From Synergistaceae bacterium (lineage in GTDB: Bacteria; Synergistota; Synergistia; Synergistales; Aminobacteriaceae), in NCBI GenBank assembly GCA_017451025.1, contig JAFSSM010000010.1, positions 1 to 64,000 on the forward strand: 64,000 nt of DNA, written 5' to 3'. The position numbers and the translations under genes are program-made. This document shows positions 16,701 to 25,274 of this stretch, piece by piece; positions within the stretch are counted from its first letter, which is position 1, and every line of letters begins with the position of its first letter. Under the pieces are notes generated by a model. It made no database searches. It was not told the DNA's origin and was given only the letters and a program-made list of their open reading frames with translations.

Positions 16701-18615
16701 GAGTGATCGTGTTTGTGCCTGCAGCTATGTTCTGAGTACGGTACGTCGCTGTACCCGAGTAACTCACCGTGTAGGCAGCGTCATTGCTTGGCTTGGCTAT
16801 CTCGGTGTAACGCCATGTGATATTGCCATCAGCATCAATAGCGTAATCAGCGTCGGTGCTGTCCATCCATGTGATATTGCCATCAGCATCAACTGTGTAA
16901 TCTGTATCTTCCGTGCCTCTGGTGTACGTAACGCTTCCGCTCGTTACCTCAATGTTTGCGATGTCCTCAGCGGTAAGTGTAACTTCCAGAGCGTCGGCCA
17001 AGTTCTTGCTGGCTGTTGATGGTGTAAGTTCGGCAGAATACGTTTTAGTGCTCTCGTCAGTGAATGTAAACGTGTAATCCCCTGATGATGGAGCTTCCTT
17101 CCAGCCGAGAGTGCTTATACCCTTTTTCGCTGTGTACGTCGAGACCTCGATATTTGCGTCCTTAATGTCTGTTGTAGTGTCGCCGTTAGTGTCGCCGGTA
17201 ACAAGCCACGAAAATACGTAACCGTCTCCCTTGTCGTTCACGCGGATAACGTAATCCCTGCCGTAAACATAGCCTTCATCTTCATCAGTCATTGTGCTGT
17301 CCTTCATGGTGAAGAGCGATGAATCTTTTGGGTCAAGGTATGTCCTGAGCACTCCGTCAGAACCGGCTATTGTTAATGTTGGGATTGAGGCGTTATATTT
17401 TTCCTTGTAGACATCCTCAATTTTTTCGAAATCGGTAGCGGAAATAATGTCGTCAGCTGACGATGTGCTTGACCTTGAGCCGGTGATATTTGCTTCGGTT
17501 GTCTCGGTCTTCTTCAGGCTCACCGTGTAGCTGCTCGGAACTCCCTTGACTGTCTCGGTCTTGAGCCATTCCACCTTATCATTCTTGATGGTGAAGTCTT
17601 CGCCGTAAGTATAGGTCTTACCGTAAGCGTCAGTGATGCTCACACGTGAAGCCAGCGTCCCTTTGTCCGTCATCGTGAAGCCCTTAATCTCCGCCTCGCC
17701 TGTACCGTAAGTACCGGTCGCCGTGTACACATCACCGTCTGCCATCGTGTATTTGACATCCACACTGTCCTCTAGTGCTACGTGCGTCGACTCGTCATAC
17801 TGCCTCCAGCGAATCTCCGTGCCGTTCACAACATCGTAGTCCGTCCCGCGCGTGTAAGTAGTGCTTCCGCTCCTGACTACCAGGTTGTCAAGATTGTCCT
17901 CAGAGACAGCAATATCTATCGTTGCTCCGCTTTCTTCGTTGGTGATTAAATCCTGAAGGCTCGATAGCCCGCTAGACTTGTAGCCGCCCCTCACGATGCC
18001 CTCAACAGTCTTTGTGCCCTTGCCGGTGCTGTCGCTCTTGATGATGAGCCGGTTATCTACTACCGAAGCTGTAAGTTCCATAGGATTATCGAGCGTCTTG
18101 ATGACTGTGTTGATCCTGGACTTGAGGGACTGCAGGCTGTCGGTTGAGTAGACATCTATTCCTACCTTCTGGCCTCCTGCTGTGATGTACATCGTGCTGT
18201 TCTTGCTGCTTACCCCTCCGTTCAAGAGGGTTGATGCAATTGACGAACCTGTGATTTGCTTTGACCTGTTAGTCTGCGCTGTGGCTAACTGCTGGACGAC
18301 AATATCATACACATTGACTTCTGCGTCGGCATTCACCGTAGCGTTAAGCACACCCTTATATGAACCGGAAGTGTCTACCCGCTCAATGTCAACAGCCTTA
18401 GCCTTATATGTTGAGGGCAGTTTCAACGGAGTCAATGAACTCTGTATAGACTGCACCATGACCTTCATTTCTTCGTAGAGGGTCTTTTTGTTTTTAAGGT
18501 CAGTGCGTTTCGTAACCTGAACTTGGGCAGGTTTAGCGGCAGCAGTGATTATTTCGTCAATCATGCTTTCCCAGTCCATGCCGGAAACTACACCTGAAAT
18601 GCTCATAGATGGCAT
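13708..18615 (-). CDS. fliD: Giant FliD-like flagellar hook-associated (filament cap) protein
   Basis: A 1635-residue protein. The N-terminus (SISGVVSGMDWESMIDEII, then VTKRTDLKNKKTLYEEMK) is the FliD N-terminal domain that anchors the filament cap. The C-terminal ~330 residues (SLMSWMNTRMTES, GELEFDENKFMEAL, a coiled coil near DTRIASIDEYLEKYQDRLDRQEEAL) are the FliD C-terminal domain. FliD is usually 450-700 residues. Here about 1000 extra residues (roughly 220-1250) form about ten degenerate units built around YxYGxDF, then (I/V)xW, P-x-x-G-x-Y and VxYxG, probably beta-rich domains exposed on the cap. The C-terminus is Asn/Ser-rich. AGGAGG lies 11 bases before the ATG. The gene follows lysA by 65 bases. 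No other flagellar gene is in the window. Confidence 0.85.
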   Translation of the reverse strand: MPSMSISGVVSGMDWESMIDEIITAAAKPAQVQVTKRTDLKNKKTLYEEMKVMVQSIQSSLTPLKLPSTYKAKAVDIERVDTSGSYKGVLNATVNADAEVNVYDIVVQQLATAQTNRSKQITGSSIASTLLNGGVSSKNSTMYITAGGQKVGIDVYSTDSLQSLKSRINTVIKTLDNPMELTASVVDNRLIIKSDSTGKGTKTVEGIVRGGYKSSGLSSLQDLITNEESGATIDIAVSEDNLDNLVVRSGSTTYTRGTDYDVVNGTEIRWRQYDESTHVALEDSVDVKYTMADGDVYTATGTYGTGEAEIKGFTMTDKGTLASRVSITDAYGKTYTYGEDFTIKNDKVEWLKTETVKGVPSSYTVSLKKTETTEANITGSRSSTSSADDIISATDFEKIEDVYKEKYNASIPTLTIAGSDGVLRTYLDPKDSSLFTMKDSTMTDEDEGYVYGRDYVIRVNDKGDGYVFSWLVTGDTNGDTTTDIKDANIEVSTYTAKKGISTLGWKEAPSSGDYTFTFTDESTKTYSAELTPSTASKNLADALEVTLTAEDIANIEVTSGSVTYTRGTEDTDYTVDADGNITWMDSTDADYAIDADGNITWRYTEIAKPSNDAAYTVSYSGTATYRTQNIAAGTNTITLDEDFDSYTDPMSNTSGFSIVDSEGNKYNYGDSGFELSLSTNSSGEKTMTVNWKVSAPTAGSYRVYYTGTRTGTSGKITLNPDALKPTVYDSEDIAMADTTQTVKIKLTDEHIMTYAEADAITDKTTAFYITDSAKKRYTYGTDFTFEAGTDAENNPIMTVKWSDDGQKPADTATYTVHFSDDSVSKTLTLNNNFSVYSLSKSTALPEDAVITISDGTNTYNYEEEFTLESDGSIHWYADDSLEHPSGSYTLTYKAFSGLIAETTYDNSSDNTSITDFSGAKLTYSNLLSDLKLTQGKKEEDSDFEERVQEAFADVFSLSSGTTTYEYGTDYEITSAAAASDDDKPLPVIHWLSSSTSRPANGASLSLSYTGRGESGGEVVSTTVTRSATDSVMGGTDSSGNSVSPAASVFSSGTTTITQGVKTFYEHIDFTIEEGSDGMANIRWIPDSEGGYEWYYPSSGNSYTINHVDDNGNETTFSGYRSGSSVLRMSDLGMTTSKGSLSVQYGDGISYKLDADYSDLSETDGNGNTITYTANDAIKKAYAFTVDPTSLYSEDGNVGGYYFNWYSGDRTTRSNMPAYGDEVSISYEYDANSFSLSDDGDGLIEALGLSDEENITEAHNAILLLDGNEFQRDKNDIGESYGNELIKGMTLNLKGLGEVSLDVYQDAEKAVEGINTFVENYNSLMSWMNTRMTESEVDKDTAATIDSDDFRMRWGLLHGDSLLRQTKSQMRNLMAQTFTYSFTQRVSASEIYGTLGNNGLRNNATLRLRIGGTYMDLTLLPTQSLQDVVDMINDSSNVEMHNNFYDETGKLRDQQLVRASIEDDRLVITSTSNDTITMSGSSAMNALKMNYTYNGLFQLGLATTSTDYGKSGELEFDENKFMEALEDDSGEVQEMMLMFASNMDSWLKSMLTTSASGATSGTLTRRIEDLDTRIASIDEYLEKYQDRLDRQEEALRTKYAAAEQSIAKLSQQASSIAAILNQLNGYSNNNNNSSSS
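16811..16892 (-). repeat. Direct repeat within the FliD-like gene
   Basis: A 26-base stretch beginning CCATGTGATATTGCCATCAG occurs at 16811 and again at 16867. It encodes the duplicated phrase DADGNITW. The near-identity at DNA level shows a recent internal duplication, whereas the other repeat units of this protein have diverged. Confidence 0.8.
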
Positions 18616-18680
18616 GAAAAAATCAACCTCCTGTTCTTGTGGAATCCTGCAATCAATATCGGTGAGGTTATCTGCAAAAA

Positions 18681-19955
18681 TTAGACAGCCTGCCCGCGCA
18701 CAAGGTCTTCGAGGCTCTGGCGTTCAGCTGCTATCCTTGCCTTCCCTTCCTCAACAAAAACTACAGCCGGACGCGCAAGGGTGTTGTAGTTGCTGGCCAT
18801 GCTGAAGGTATATGCTCCGGAGTTGTACAGCGCGATAACGTCCCCTGCCTCGAGGAACGGCAGCTTTGCGTCCTCAATGAGAATGTCTCCGGACTCGCAG
18901 CATTTCCCGACAACCGATACATGAGTCCCGCCGTCCCTGTCGTAAGGTTCTGCTTCAGGGTCAGACACTTTTACGGCCTCGTACTCTGCCTGATAGAGTG
19001 CATATCTCGGGTTGTCCGCCATGCCTCCGTCAACAGCAATGTACGTAACTTTCGGAAGCTCCTTGATGTTCTCGACGGTGTAGAGGGTAATTCCTGCCTC
19101 AGAGACTATCCAGCGGCCAGGCTCGAGAATCACTCTCGGAACTTCCAGCCCCAAGCGTCCGCAACCTTCAATGAGTGCCTTCATCATCGGCTCTGTGTAG
19201 AACTCCGAGTGCATAGCACTCACCTTCGGGCTGATTACCGCTCCAAATCCTCCGCCTACGTTCAGCTCATGAACAGTAAAGCCCAGCGTGTCCTTGAGGT
19301 TCTTCATCAGTTCAAGTATCTTCCCGATTGCTTTTACGTAGTCGTCCGTGTCGAATAACTGCGATCCTACATGAAAGTGCAAGCCGCGCAAATCAATGTA
19401 CTTGCTGTTCTGTGCGTAGGTTATTGCTTGCGGAAGCATCGGGCCTTCATTCGGGAAGCCGAACTTGCTCCCGGTCTGTCCTGTAGCAATATACGCATGG
19501 GTGTGTGCGTCTACTCCGGGTGCAACGCGTATCATGATTTTCTGCGGACGGCCTGCCTCCTGCGCGAAATGCTCTATGGTCTTCAGCTCGTCAGGGTGAT
19601 CCACAATTATCCTGCCAATTCCGGAACGCACAGCATACGCAATTTCTTCACGGCTCTTTGCGTTGCCGTTGAACTCTATCCATTCCGGCGGGAAGCCCGC
19701 GCTAAGTGCAGTGTACATTTCGCCCATCGAGACGACATCGAGGCCAAGACCTTCATCGTGTATTATCTTGGCCAGTGCCTTAACGAGAAAAGCCTTCGCC
19801 GCGTAACGTACTCTCGTGTTCGGCCAGCGGTTCAGGAATGTATCCCTAAGCTCCCTGCACCTTGCGCGGATAATGCCTGTGTCGTAAACGTAGAGAGGAG
19901 TCCCGAACTTTTCCGCAAGCTCCAAGCAGTCAACGCCGCCCCAAATCAAATTCAT
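18681..19955 (-). CDS. lysA: Diaminopimelate decarboxylase
   Basis: A 424-residue PLP enzyme that makes L-lysine from meso-diaminopimelate. YAAKAF carries the PLP lysine near residue 54. LHFHVGSQ, LNVGGGFG and LEPGRW are the usual alanine-racemase-fold barrel motifs, and VVGKCCESGD plus NSGAYTFSMASNYN complete the active site from the partner subunit. The ATG at 19955 follows GGAGT by nine bases; a TTG precedes it directly. The gene is divergent from the PAS-GTPase and upstream of the giant FliD gene on the same strand. Confidence 0.95.
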   Translation of the reverse strand: MNLIWGGVDCLELAEKFGTPLYVYDTGIIRARCRELRDTFLNRWPNTRVRYAAKAFLVKALAKIIHDEGLGLDVVSMGEMYTALSAGFPPEWIEFNGNAKSREEIAYAVRSGIGRIIVDHPDELKTIEHFAQEAGRPQKIMIRVAPGVDAHTHAYIATGQTGSKFGFPNEGPMLPQAITYAQNSKYIDLRGLHFHVGSQLFDTDDYVKAIGKILELMKNLKDTLGFTVHELNVGGGFGAVISPKVSAMHSEFYTEPMMKALIEGCGRLGLEVPRVILEPGRWIVSEAGITLYTVENIKELPKVTYIAVDGGMADNPRYALYQAEYEAVKVSDPEAEPYDRDGGTHVSVVGKCCESGDILIEDAKLPFLEAGDVIALYNSGAYTFSMASNYNTLARPAVVFVEEGKARIAAERQSLEDLVRGQAV

Positions 19956-20026
19956 CAATAAACACTCCTTAAATGTGGTAATATGTCGGAGACCAAAATT
20001 ATAACAACATAGAGTGCTGAATAAAA

Positions 20027-22207
20027 ATGCCGGTTAAAAACCTGTCTCAATGGGAACGTGATAATTTCTCAGGCACCGCGTATACCCCTGACCTGACCGT
20101 GATATTTCCTTCAAGGGAGATATATCTTTCGTCTGCCTTGTTGAACGTTATGCACTTTTCCTCCGAAACATGCCCCAGCACTCTCGACCAATGGTACGAA
20201 CTCTGCCACCCTGAAGACCACGCCAAACTCTCCACGATTGAGCGCGCAATATACGGCCACGAAGATTCGCTGTCCATCACCAGAAAGCTCTACTGCGGAG
20301 ACGGAGTCTACAGGGCATTCCGTCTTGATGCGTTAATTCTCAGGGACAGCAATAAACGTCCCGTAAAACTCATAGGCCGTGAGACATCAGCATTGACTGC
20401 CTGGCTGGAATGTGCAGATGACGGCGACGTAATAGAGTGCGGTAATCGTATGCTCGAGGCTGTTATGGTGCAGGGGGTAATGACTCTGAGGGACAGGGGA
20501 GAGATTGAGGATATGCAGGCCGAGAATCTGAGGCTTCGGCGCGAAATCCAGAAACGTATTTTTTCGCCTTTGCCGTCAGTTCTGCCGGAGTTCGTCAGAC
20601 CAGAAGGAGATACTTTCCTGCGCAACACTCTTGAAGAAAATATCAGCCTGGCCTTGAACGTCCTGACAGGCAACAGCCAGCTTAAAGCACTCCGCCGTTC
20701 GCTGAACATTCCCTCCCTGACTGTAGGAGTCTGCGGCCTAACCGGAAGCGGAAAGTCGTCGTTCGTGAATGCCCTGCTCGGTGAGAGGCTGATTCCAGAA
20801 GGAAAACGGTCTGTGTTCAGCCCGCCGGTATTCTGCCGTGAAGGAGAAGGCAGGAGTGCTCTGGTGCACTATCAGGACGGACGTAGCGACGCTGTACGCG
20901 GAGGAAAACTGACTGCCTCGCGAATGAGGGAGATACACAGCACAACGGGAGTTGCCCGCGTGGAAATCACTATGCCCGGTGCGCTGATACCTTCGGGAAT
21001 GTGCTTTGCGGACACACCTGGCTACGACGCTATCACCGGCTCAGGCGGAGCATACCTGCGCAACATTCTTCCGGAACTGGACATGATAATTTACGTTGTG
21101 CCTGTGCGTTCACGCCTTAAAGGCTCGGATTACGAATACCTGAAGCTGATTATGAGCATGAACAGCAGAATAATCTTTGTGGTATCGCAGACGGATCTTG
21201 AGTGCGACGATTCGGAAGCAGGAAGGGTTGTTCACACTGCAGGGGCCAAAATTGAGGCAGATATTCTTGCGTTACGGAATGACCTGAAGCGATTCTGCGG
21301 CCAGGATTTTATGGTTGTGCCTGTTTCTGCCCGCAACGCGCTCGACAAATTCTACGACAGGAACTCTCCATTGTGGTCAGGCTCAAACGTTGAAGAAGTG
21401 GTGAAGTTTCTGGCCGACAGTCAGGAATCACCCTTCATGTTCCGGGCTGAACGTACATTGAAGATTTTGGAGGGAGCACTTGCTGGAGGAGGACTGACCG
21501 GCTCGTCGCGCTGGAGGCTTCAGGATTACGCCGGGAACCTGCGGAAAATTCTTCAGGGCAGGGACAACGAACCTTCACACAAATATTCCTTCACGTGGAG
21601 CATCAAGCCTGAACAAAGAGAGGGCAGGAATCTTCTGCACTCACTAATAACCTCGCTGAGGGAGCATGATTTCCGCACACGCTTCTTTGCGCTGGAGGCA
21701 TTCAGGAAGGAACGCAACGCAGTTCTTCTCGGTGCGGACAGAAGCCAGAGCTTGAAACTGCTTGCTCGTCTCGCCCACAATCTGGCTTACGAGAATCTGC
21801 CGCAAGGGTCTGTGAGTTCCGGTGAGTGGCTGAGTTCAGGGAATGATATTCCGTTCGGGTGCATAAGGCTTCCGGTTATCCGTGAGGGCGAAAATTTTTT
21901 GATTGCTCCTTCCGACACGGAAATTATGTCCAATCCTGACTGGCACAGTCTCTTCAAGAAATTCACTCCGGTAGTGAGCGTTGACTTGGCCAGAATAGAC
22001 TCGGGACTCTCCGATTTGTCGCACTCGCCTTACCTTACGGGATTAGCACTGAATGACTGGGTGCTGTCGTTCGGAAATGCGGGGCTGTTCGGAACAAGAC
22101 AGAAGGACTTGGTGCAGAGCGTACCCGAACGTGTGCGTGAGTTTGTGGAGGCGAGCGGGCTGAAGAGTCCCAATTGGTTTATCTTCGAGAACTACAGAAT
22201 ATTCTAG
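20027..22207 (+). CDS. PAS domain fused to a dynamin-like GTPase
   Basis: A 726-residue soluble protein. Residues ~10-125 resemble a PAS fold with a PAC-type end (FRLDALILRDSNKRPVKLIG). Residues ~155-195 are a Glu/Arg-rich coiled coil. From ~200 a GTPase of the dynamin/Era-like class follows: P-loop GLTGSGKSS at 236-244, a serine/threonine switch segment, DTPGYD at about 329-334, and SQTD near 387-390 in the place of the usual N/TKxD. The last ~250 residues are helical and unrecognised. Bacterial dynamin-like proteins remodel membranes; fusion to a PAS sensor suggests signal-controlled GTPase activity. It is divergent from lysA and overlaps nudC tail to tail by four bases. Confidence 0.8.
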   Translation: MPVKNLSQWERDNFSGTAYTPDLTVIFPSREIYLSSALLNVMHFSSETCPSTLDQWYELCHPEDHAKLSTIERAIYGHEDSLSITRKLYCGDGVYRAFRLDALILRDSNKRPVKLIGRETSALTAWLECADDGDVIECGNRMLEAVMVQGVMTLRDRGEIEDMQAENLRLRREIQKRIFSPLPSVLPEFVRPEGDTFLRNTLEENISLALNVLTGNSQLKALRRSLNIPSLTVGVCGLTGSGKSSFVNALLGERLIPEGKRSVFSPPVFCREGEGRSALVHYQDGRSDAVRGGKLTASRMREIHSTTGVARVEITMPGALIPSGMCFADTPGYDAITGSGGAYLRNILPELDMIIYVVPVRSRLKGSDYEYLKLIMSMNSRIIFVVSQTDLECDDSEAGRVVHTAGAKIEADILALRNDLKRFCGQDFMVVPVSARNALDKFYDRNSPLWSGSNVEEVVKFLADSQESPFMFRAERTLKILEGALAGGGLTGSSRWRLQDYAGNLRKILQGRDNEPSHKYSFTWSIKPEQREGRNLLHSLITSLREHDFRTRFFALEAFRKERNAVLLGADRSQSLKLLARLAHNLAYENLPQGSVSSGEWLSSGNDIPFGCIRLPVIREGENFLIAPSDTEIMSNPDWHSLFKKFTPVVSVDLARIDSGLSDLSHSPYLTGLALNDWVLSFGNAGLFGTRQKDLVQSVPERVREFVEASGLKSPNWFIFENYRIF

Positions 22208-22962
22208 TGATTATCCAGAAAGTTATTGATGAGTCTTCGCGCGATGCTCGCACCGTCAGGAAGATTCATATCCCGAATTTCGTCGGGAGGAAACCATCCT
22301 GCGCGCCCTATCTCCACACCGTCAGGCGTAAGCTCCCCTGATTCGTACATGGCGGTGAAACCAAGCATAAGGCTGTTCGGAAACGGCCACACCTGCGAGC
22401 CGAAATACTTTACTCCTTTCACTCTGATACCAACTTCCTCCAAGATTTCCCGATTCACAGCGTCTTCCAGAGATTCGCCAGGCTCAACAAACCCCGCAAT
22501 AACGCTGTACCTGTCATCCGGCCAAGCAGTATTGTGCGCGAGCAACAGGCTGCCTTCTCGTTCAACCGCAACAATAACTGCCGGAGACTGCGGAGCGTAG
22601 TAGATTTTTCCGCAGGCCCCGCATTTTCTGCCGTAATCGTGAGAGTTCGGGACAAGTTCGCTCCCGCACGACGGACACAGCCGGAAATTTCTGAACCAGT
22701 TAGCGAAAATCCACGCTCCTCCTGCCTGCGCAAACACCTTGCTTCCTGCGATGTGCCACAGTTCGCGAAGCCCTATAAGCTCCTCACCTTCACGAAGAGT
22801 TTTTGCGTCAACATCGGCCCATTGTGTGAGTACCTGCCAGTTCTCCGGAAAATCGGAAGTCTTCCTGAGAATCTCCAGCCCCTCATGTGAAGCTATATAT
22901 CCATCGTCGAAATCGTATGTCTCGTGCTTGACGAGTATTTTGTTCTTGCAGAACACCAGCAT
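22204..22962 (-). CDS. nudC: NAD(H) pyrophosphatase / NAD-cap hydrolase (NudC type)
   Basis: A 252-residue Nudix hydrolase that cleaves NADH, and in characterised relatives NAD-capped RNA, to nicotinamide mononucleotide. Four cysteines at 96, 99, 114 and 117 form the zinc ribbon. The Nudix box spans 157-179 (GFVEPGESLEDAVNREILEE), and SQVWPFPNS at 189-197 is the NudC-specific motif downstream. AAAGGAGG lies 12 bases before the ATG. It converges on the PAS-GTPase gene, with stops overlapping by four bases, and diverges from the YedF-like gene. Confidence 0.93.
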   Translation of the reverse strand: MLVFCKNKILVKHETYDFDDGYIASHEGLEILRKTSDFPENWQVLTQWADVDAKTLREGEELIGLRELWHIAGSKVFAQAGGAWIFANWFRNFRLCPSCGSELVPNSHDYGRKCGACGKIYYAPQSPAVIVAVEREGSLLLAHNTAWPDDRYSVIAGFVEPGESLEDAVNREILEEVGIRVKGVKYFGSQVWPFPNSLMLGFTAMYESGELTPDGVEIGRAGWFPPDEIRDMNLPDGASIARRLINNFLDNH

Positions 22963-22987
22963 AATTTTTCATGCCTCCTTTGTGCCG

Positions 22988-22993
22988 TATAAT
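22988..22993 (+). promoter_or_regulatory. Candidate -10 box for the YedF-like gene
   Basis: TATAAT is 31 bases before the YedF-like start codon, implying a leader of about 25 bases. No strong -35. Confidence 0.45.
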
Positions 22994-23024
22994 ATACCCC
23001 AAAAACACAGGTGATGAACAAATT

Positions 23025-23603
23025 ATGCTTACACTGACCGCCGCAGGAAAATCAAACAGCGACATCGAAAAGCTCCTTCAGGAAGCGTCCGGTGATGAAG
23101 AACTTAAAATACTAATTGACGGCCCCGCGCAAGCCTCAGAGATTAAGAAACTGCTGGAAGATAGCGGCTTCAACGATGTGGTCCCGGAAGATGATGAAGG
23201 AATGCTCTACCTTCTCGCCACAAAGAAGCCCCTTGAACCTGACACCCCCAAAGCTCCGCTTCAGAAAGTCAGCATAATTCCGCCGGCTTCTCCAAACTCG
23301 ACAGGAATATTTATAGCTGGCGACAGGGGAAGTTTTCTGCACAAGGTCCTGGATTCGCTCGCGAGTGCCAGCATAAAGCCTGATGTTATAGGTCTCGTGA
23401 ACAATGCCGTGAAGCTGGCGGCGTATAACTCCAAATCGTGCAGCAGCCTCAAGAAACTCGAGGCAGACGGCGCAAAAATTCTCGTGTCGGATGCCTGCGC
23501 TGACAGAATGGGCATAACTGAGGCACTGGGAACCGGAATGCTCTGCGACATGAGCGGAATATTCGACGCTGTATTTGCGTGCGGAAAGGTTATCAGCCTG
23601 TAA
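23025..23603 (+). CDS. Divergent YedF-like (TusA/DsrE-type) protein lacking the usual cysteines
   Basis: A 192-residue protein. The C-terminal half (residues ~85-192) matches the DsrE-like domain of YedF selenium/sulfur proteins in layout: GIFIAGDRGSFLHKVLDSL, then PDVIGLVNNAVKLA, LKKLEADGAKILV, and a final hydrophobic strand. The family's CGTC motif is replaced by SDACAD, leaving one cysteine in a different place. The N-terminal ~75 residues look TusA-like but have no CPxP motif. Persulfide or selenide transfer by the usual route is therefore doubtful. The start ATG follows GGTGAT. An ATG 54 bases earlier lacks a ribosome site. Confidence 0.65.
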   Translation: MLTLTAAGKSNSDIEKLLQEASGDEELKILIDGPAQASEIKKLLEDSGFNDVVPEDDEGMLYLLATKKPLEPDTPKAPLQKVSIIPPASPNSTGIFIAGDRGSFLHKVLDSLASASIKPDVIGLVNNAVKLAAYNSKSCSSLKKLEADGAKILVSDACADRMGITEALGTGMLCDMSGIFDAVFACGKVISL

Positions 23604-23646
23604 GGTATACTATAGGCAAAATTTCCCCACAGGAGGACAAATCGCA

Positions 23647-24183
23647 ATGTCATACAAATTGGGAGAAGTAATATTGTCGAGGGACACGATAGCCCGCCGC
23701 GTCAAGGAGCTGGCCGACGAAATCGCAGGCAGTGCTGACCGTGAGAAGGGGCTTGTGGTCGTAGGGATTCTGACAGGAGCAGCGTTTTTCCTGACGGACT
23801 TAGTGCGCGAACTGCCCGAAGACCTGGACGTTAGGGTAGATTTCATGTCGGTAGCGTCCTACGGAGACAGCACCCAGTCGAGCGGAGTGGTGAGGATTTT
23901 CCACGACCTGAAGTCCAGCATTGAGGGCAAGAATGTTATTGTCGTTGAGGACATCGTGGACTCCGGGCTTACGCTGTCGCACCTGCTCGGGCTTCTTCAG
24001 GGGAGGAACCCTGCGAGCCTGAAGGTATGCGTTCTTCTGGACAAGTATGAACGCCGCAAGACTGAGGTCAATGTAGATTACTGCGGGTTCAGGATACCGG
24101 ATAAATTTGTGGTAGGCTACGGACTTGACTGCGCAGGAATGTGGCGGCACTTGAAGGACATAAAATACGTCATAGAGGAATAA
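23647..24183 (+). CDS. hpt: Hypoxanthine phosphoribosyltransferase
   Basis: A 178-residue purine salvage enzyme that adds ribose-5-phosphate from PRPP to hypoxanthine or guanine. VIVVEDIVDSGLT is the PRPP-binding loop. ILTGAAFFLTDLVREL and FMSVASYGDSTQSSG, the flexible loop, are both typical. DKFVVGYGLD near the C-terminus is the purine-contacting region. GGAGG lies 10 bases before the ATG at 23647. It is a normal-length family member, followed at once by a strong terminator. Confidence 0.95.
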   Translation: MSYKLGEVILSRDTIARRVKELADEIAGSADREKGLVVVGILTGAAFFLTDLVRELPEDLDVRVDFMSVASYGDSTQSSGVVRIFHDLKSSIEGKNVIVVEDIVDSGLTLSHLLGLLQGRNPASLKVCVLLDKYERRKTEVNVDYCGFRIPDKFVVGYGLDCAGMWRHLKDIKYVIEE

Positions 24184-24191
24184 CCGCGTCA

Positions 24192-24227
24192 ATTATCCCC
24201 CCTTGAAGCTGAGGGGGTAATTTTTTT
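24192..24227 (+). terminator. Terminator after hpt
   Basis: CCCCC and GGGGG arms with flanking ATTA/TAAT pairing around a 10-12 base loop, followed by seven T. It begins 9 bases after the hpt stop. Confidence 0.9.
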
Positions 24228-24244
24228 AGGGAGGGGTATACCTC

Positions 24245-25230
24245 ATGATGAAGGAAGCTGCTGCATGTATATTTCTCCTGCTTCTGGCATCATCTGCGGG
24301 GGCATCGCCGGAACTGTACAGTATTCACCACTCAATAACCGGCATGAAGGATGGACACTCTGATTTATCGGACGCAAGATTGTTCGGGTTATCCTGACTA
24401 CATGCCCGTCAACCTTCCGCCTTACGGTGAGGCTCAGGCACTGTCCCGGACTTCAGGGCCACGCAGGAGCAGATGAATAACTTTGTGCCATACATCGAGA
24501 TTCTCAGCCCGTAACGTACATTGAGGCAGGGGAGACTCCCGAAGGTGTCATCAGCTTTGAGTACACACAGGCAATAGGGATTCAGAGCTTGTGAGCTATG
24601 AGGACGGCATGGGATTTTCGCCAGGCATCGGAGCAAATTTCAGGGTCAATGAGGCCAAGTACCTGACCAATGAAGGACGAAGGATTCTTCCTGCAGGAAG
24701 GTACATCATGCAGAACATGCAAAAAACTATCACATTCACTCTTCCTGATGAGCTGAACCTTAATTGCTCGCACTCGTGCAGCTGAACGATATTAAGCGTG
24801 AACTATGACAGTACCCTTGTGATTTTCGGACACAATTACGGCACGAGGAGCATCGGTATTCCCGTACATGAGCAACTGGCAGTTCGTGAATGAACCTGCA
24901 AGCGGCTTCTTCAACCTTCCTGAACTTAACGCTGAAGTACTCAACAATATTGTGAATGCTGTAGACGGCATCAACGACGCTGGCGATATTCGCCCCATAA
25001 CGTTTGACGATATCGGGGAATTTTCAGCCACTACGAAAGAAGTGCGGAACTACTTCGAGGCAGAGAACACAGAATGTGTCGGGAGGTTCAGCACGCTGGA
25101 TGTTGAGGCTTCGGGCTGGTACGCAATGAAGGTTACTACGACGAATGAGCTGTACGATGCGCTGAAAGGCCGGAGCGTTGACGACTTCAATGTCTACGCA
25201 CTCACCGGCAAGGAAGCATTGAGAGGATAA
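24245..25230 (+). pseudogene. Decayed gene for a secreted protein (several frameshifts)
   Basis: An ATG at 24245 opens a good signal peptide (MMKEAAACIFLLLLASSAGA) that ends at a stop after ~50 codons. Coherent protein-like stretches then continue through the region in changing frames: a PVNLPPYGEAQALS piece, DFRATQEQMNNFVPYIEILS, a VTYIEAGETPEGVISFEYTQ piece, SYEDGMGFSPGIGANF onward, and finally an open 120-residue tail from 24868 (MSNWQFVNEPASGFF) to 25230. At least five frameshifts are needed to join them, so this is real decay rather than one sequencing error. The parent family is not recognised. Confidence 0.7.
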
Positions 25231-25274
25231 TCTATTTGCCTCCGAAATATAAGTTTTATAACGGAGGCGGATAA

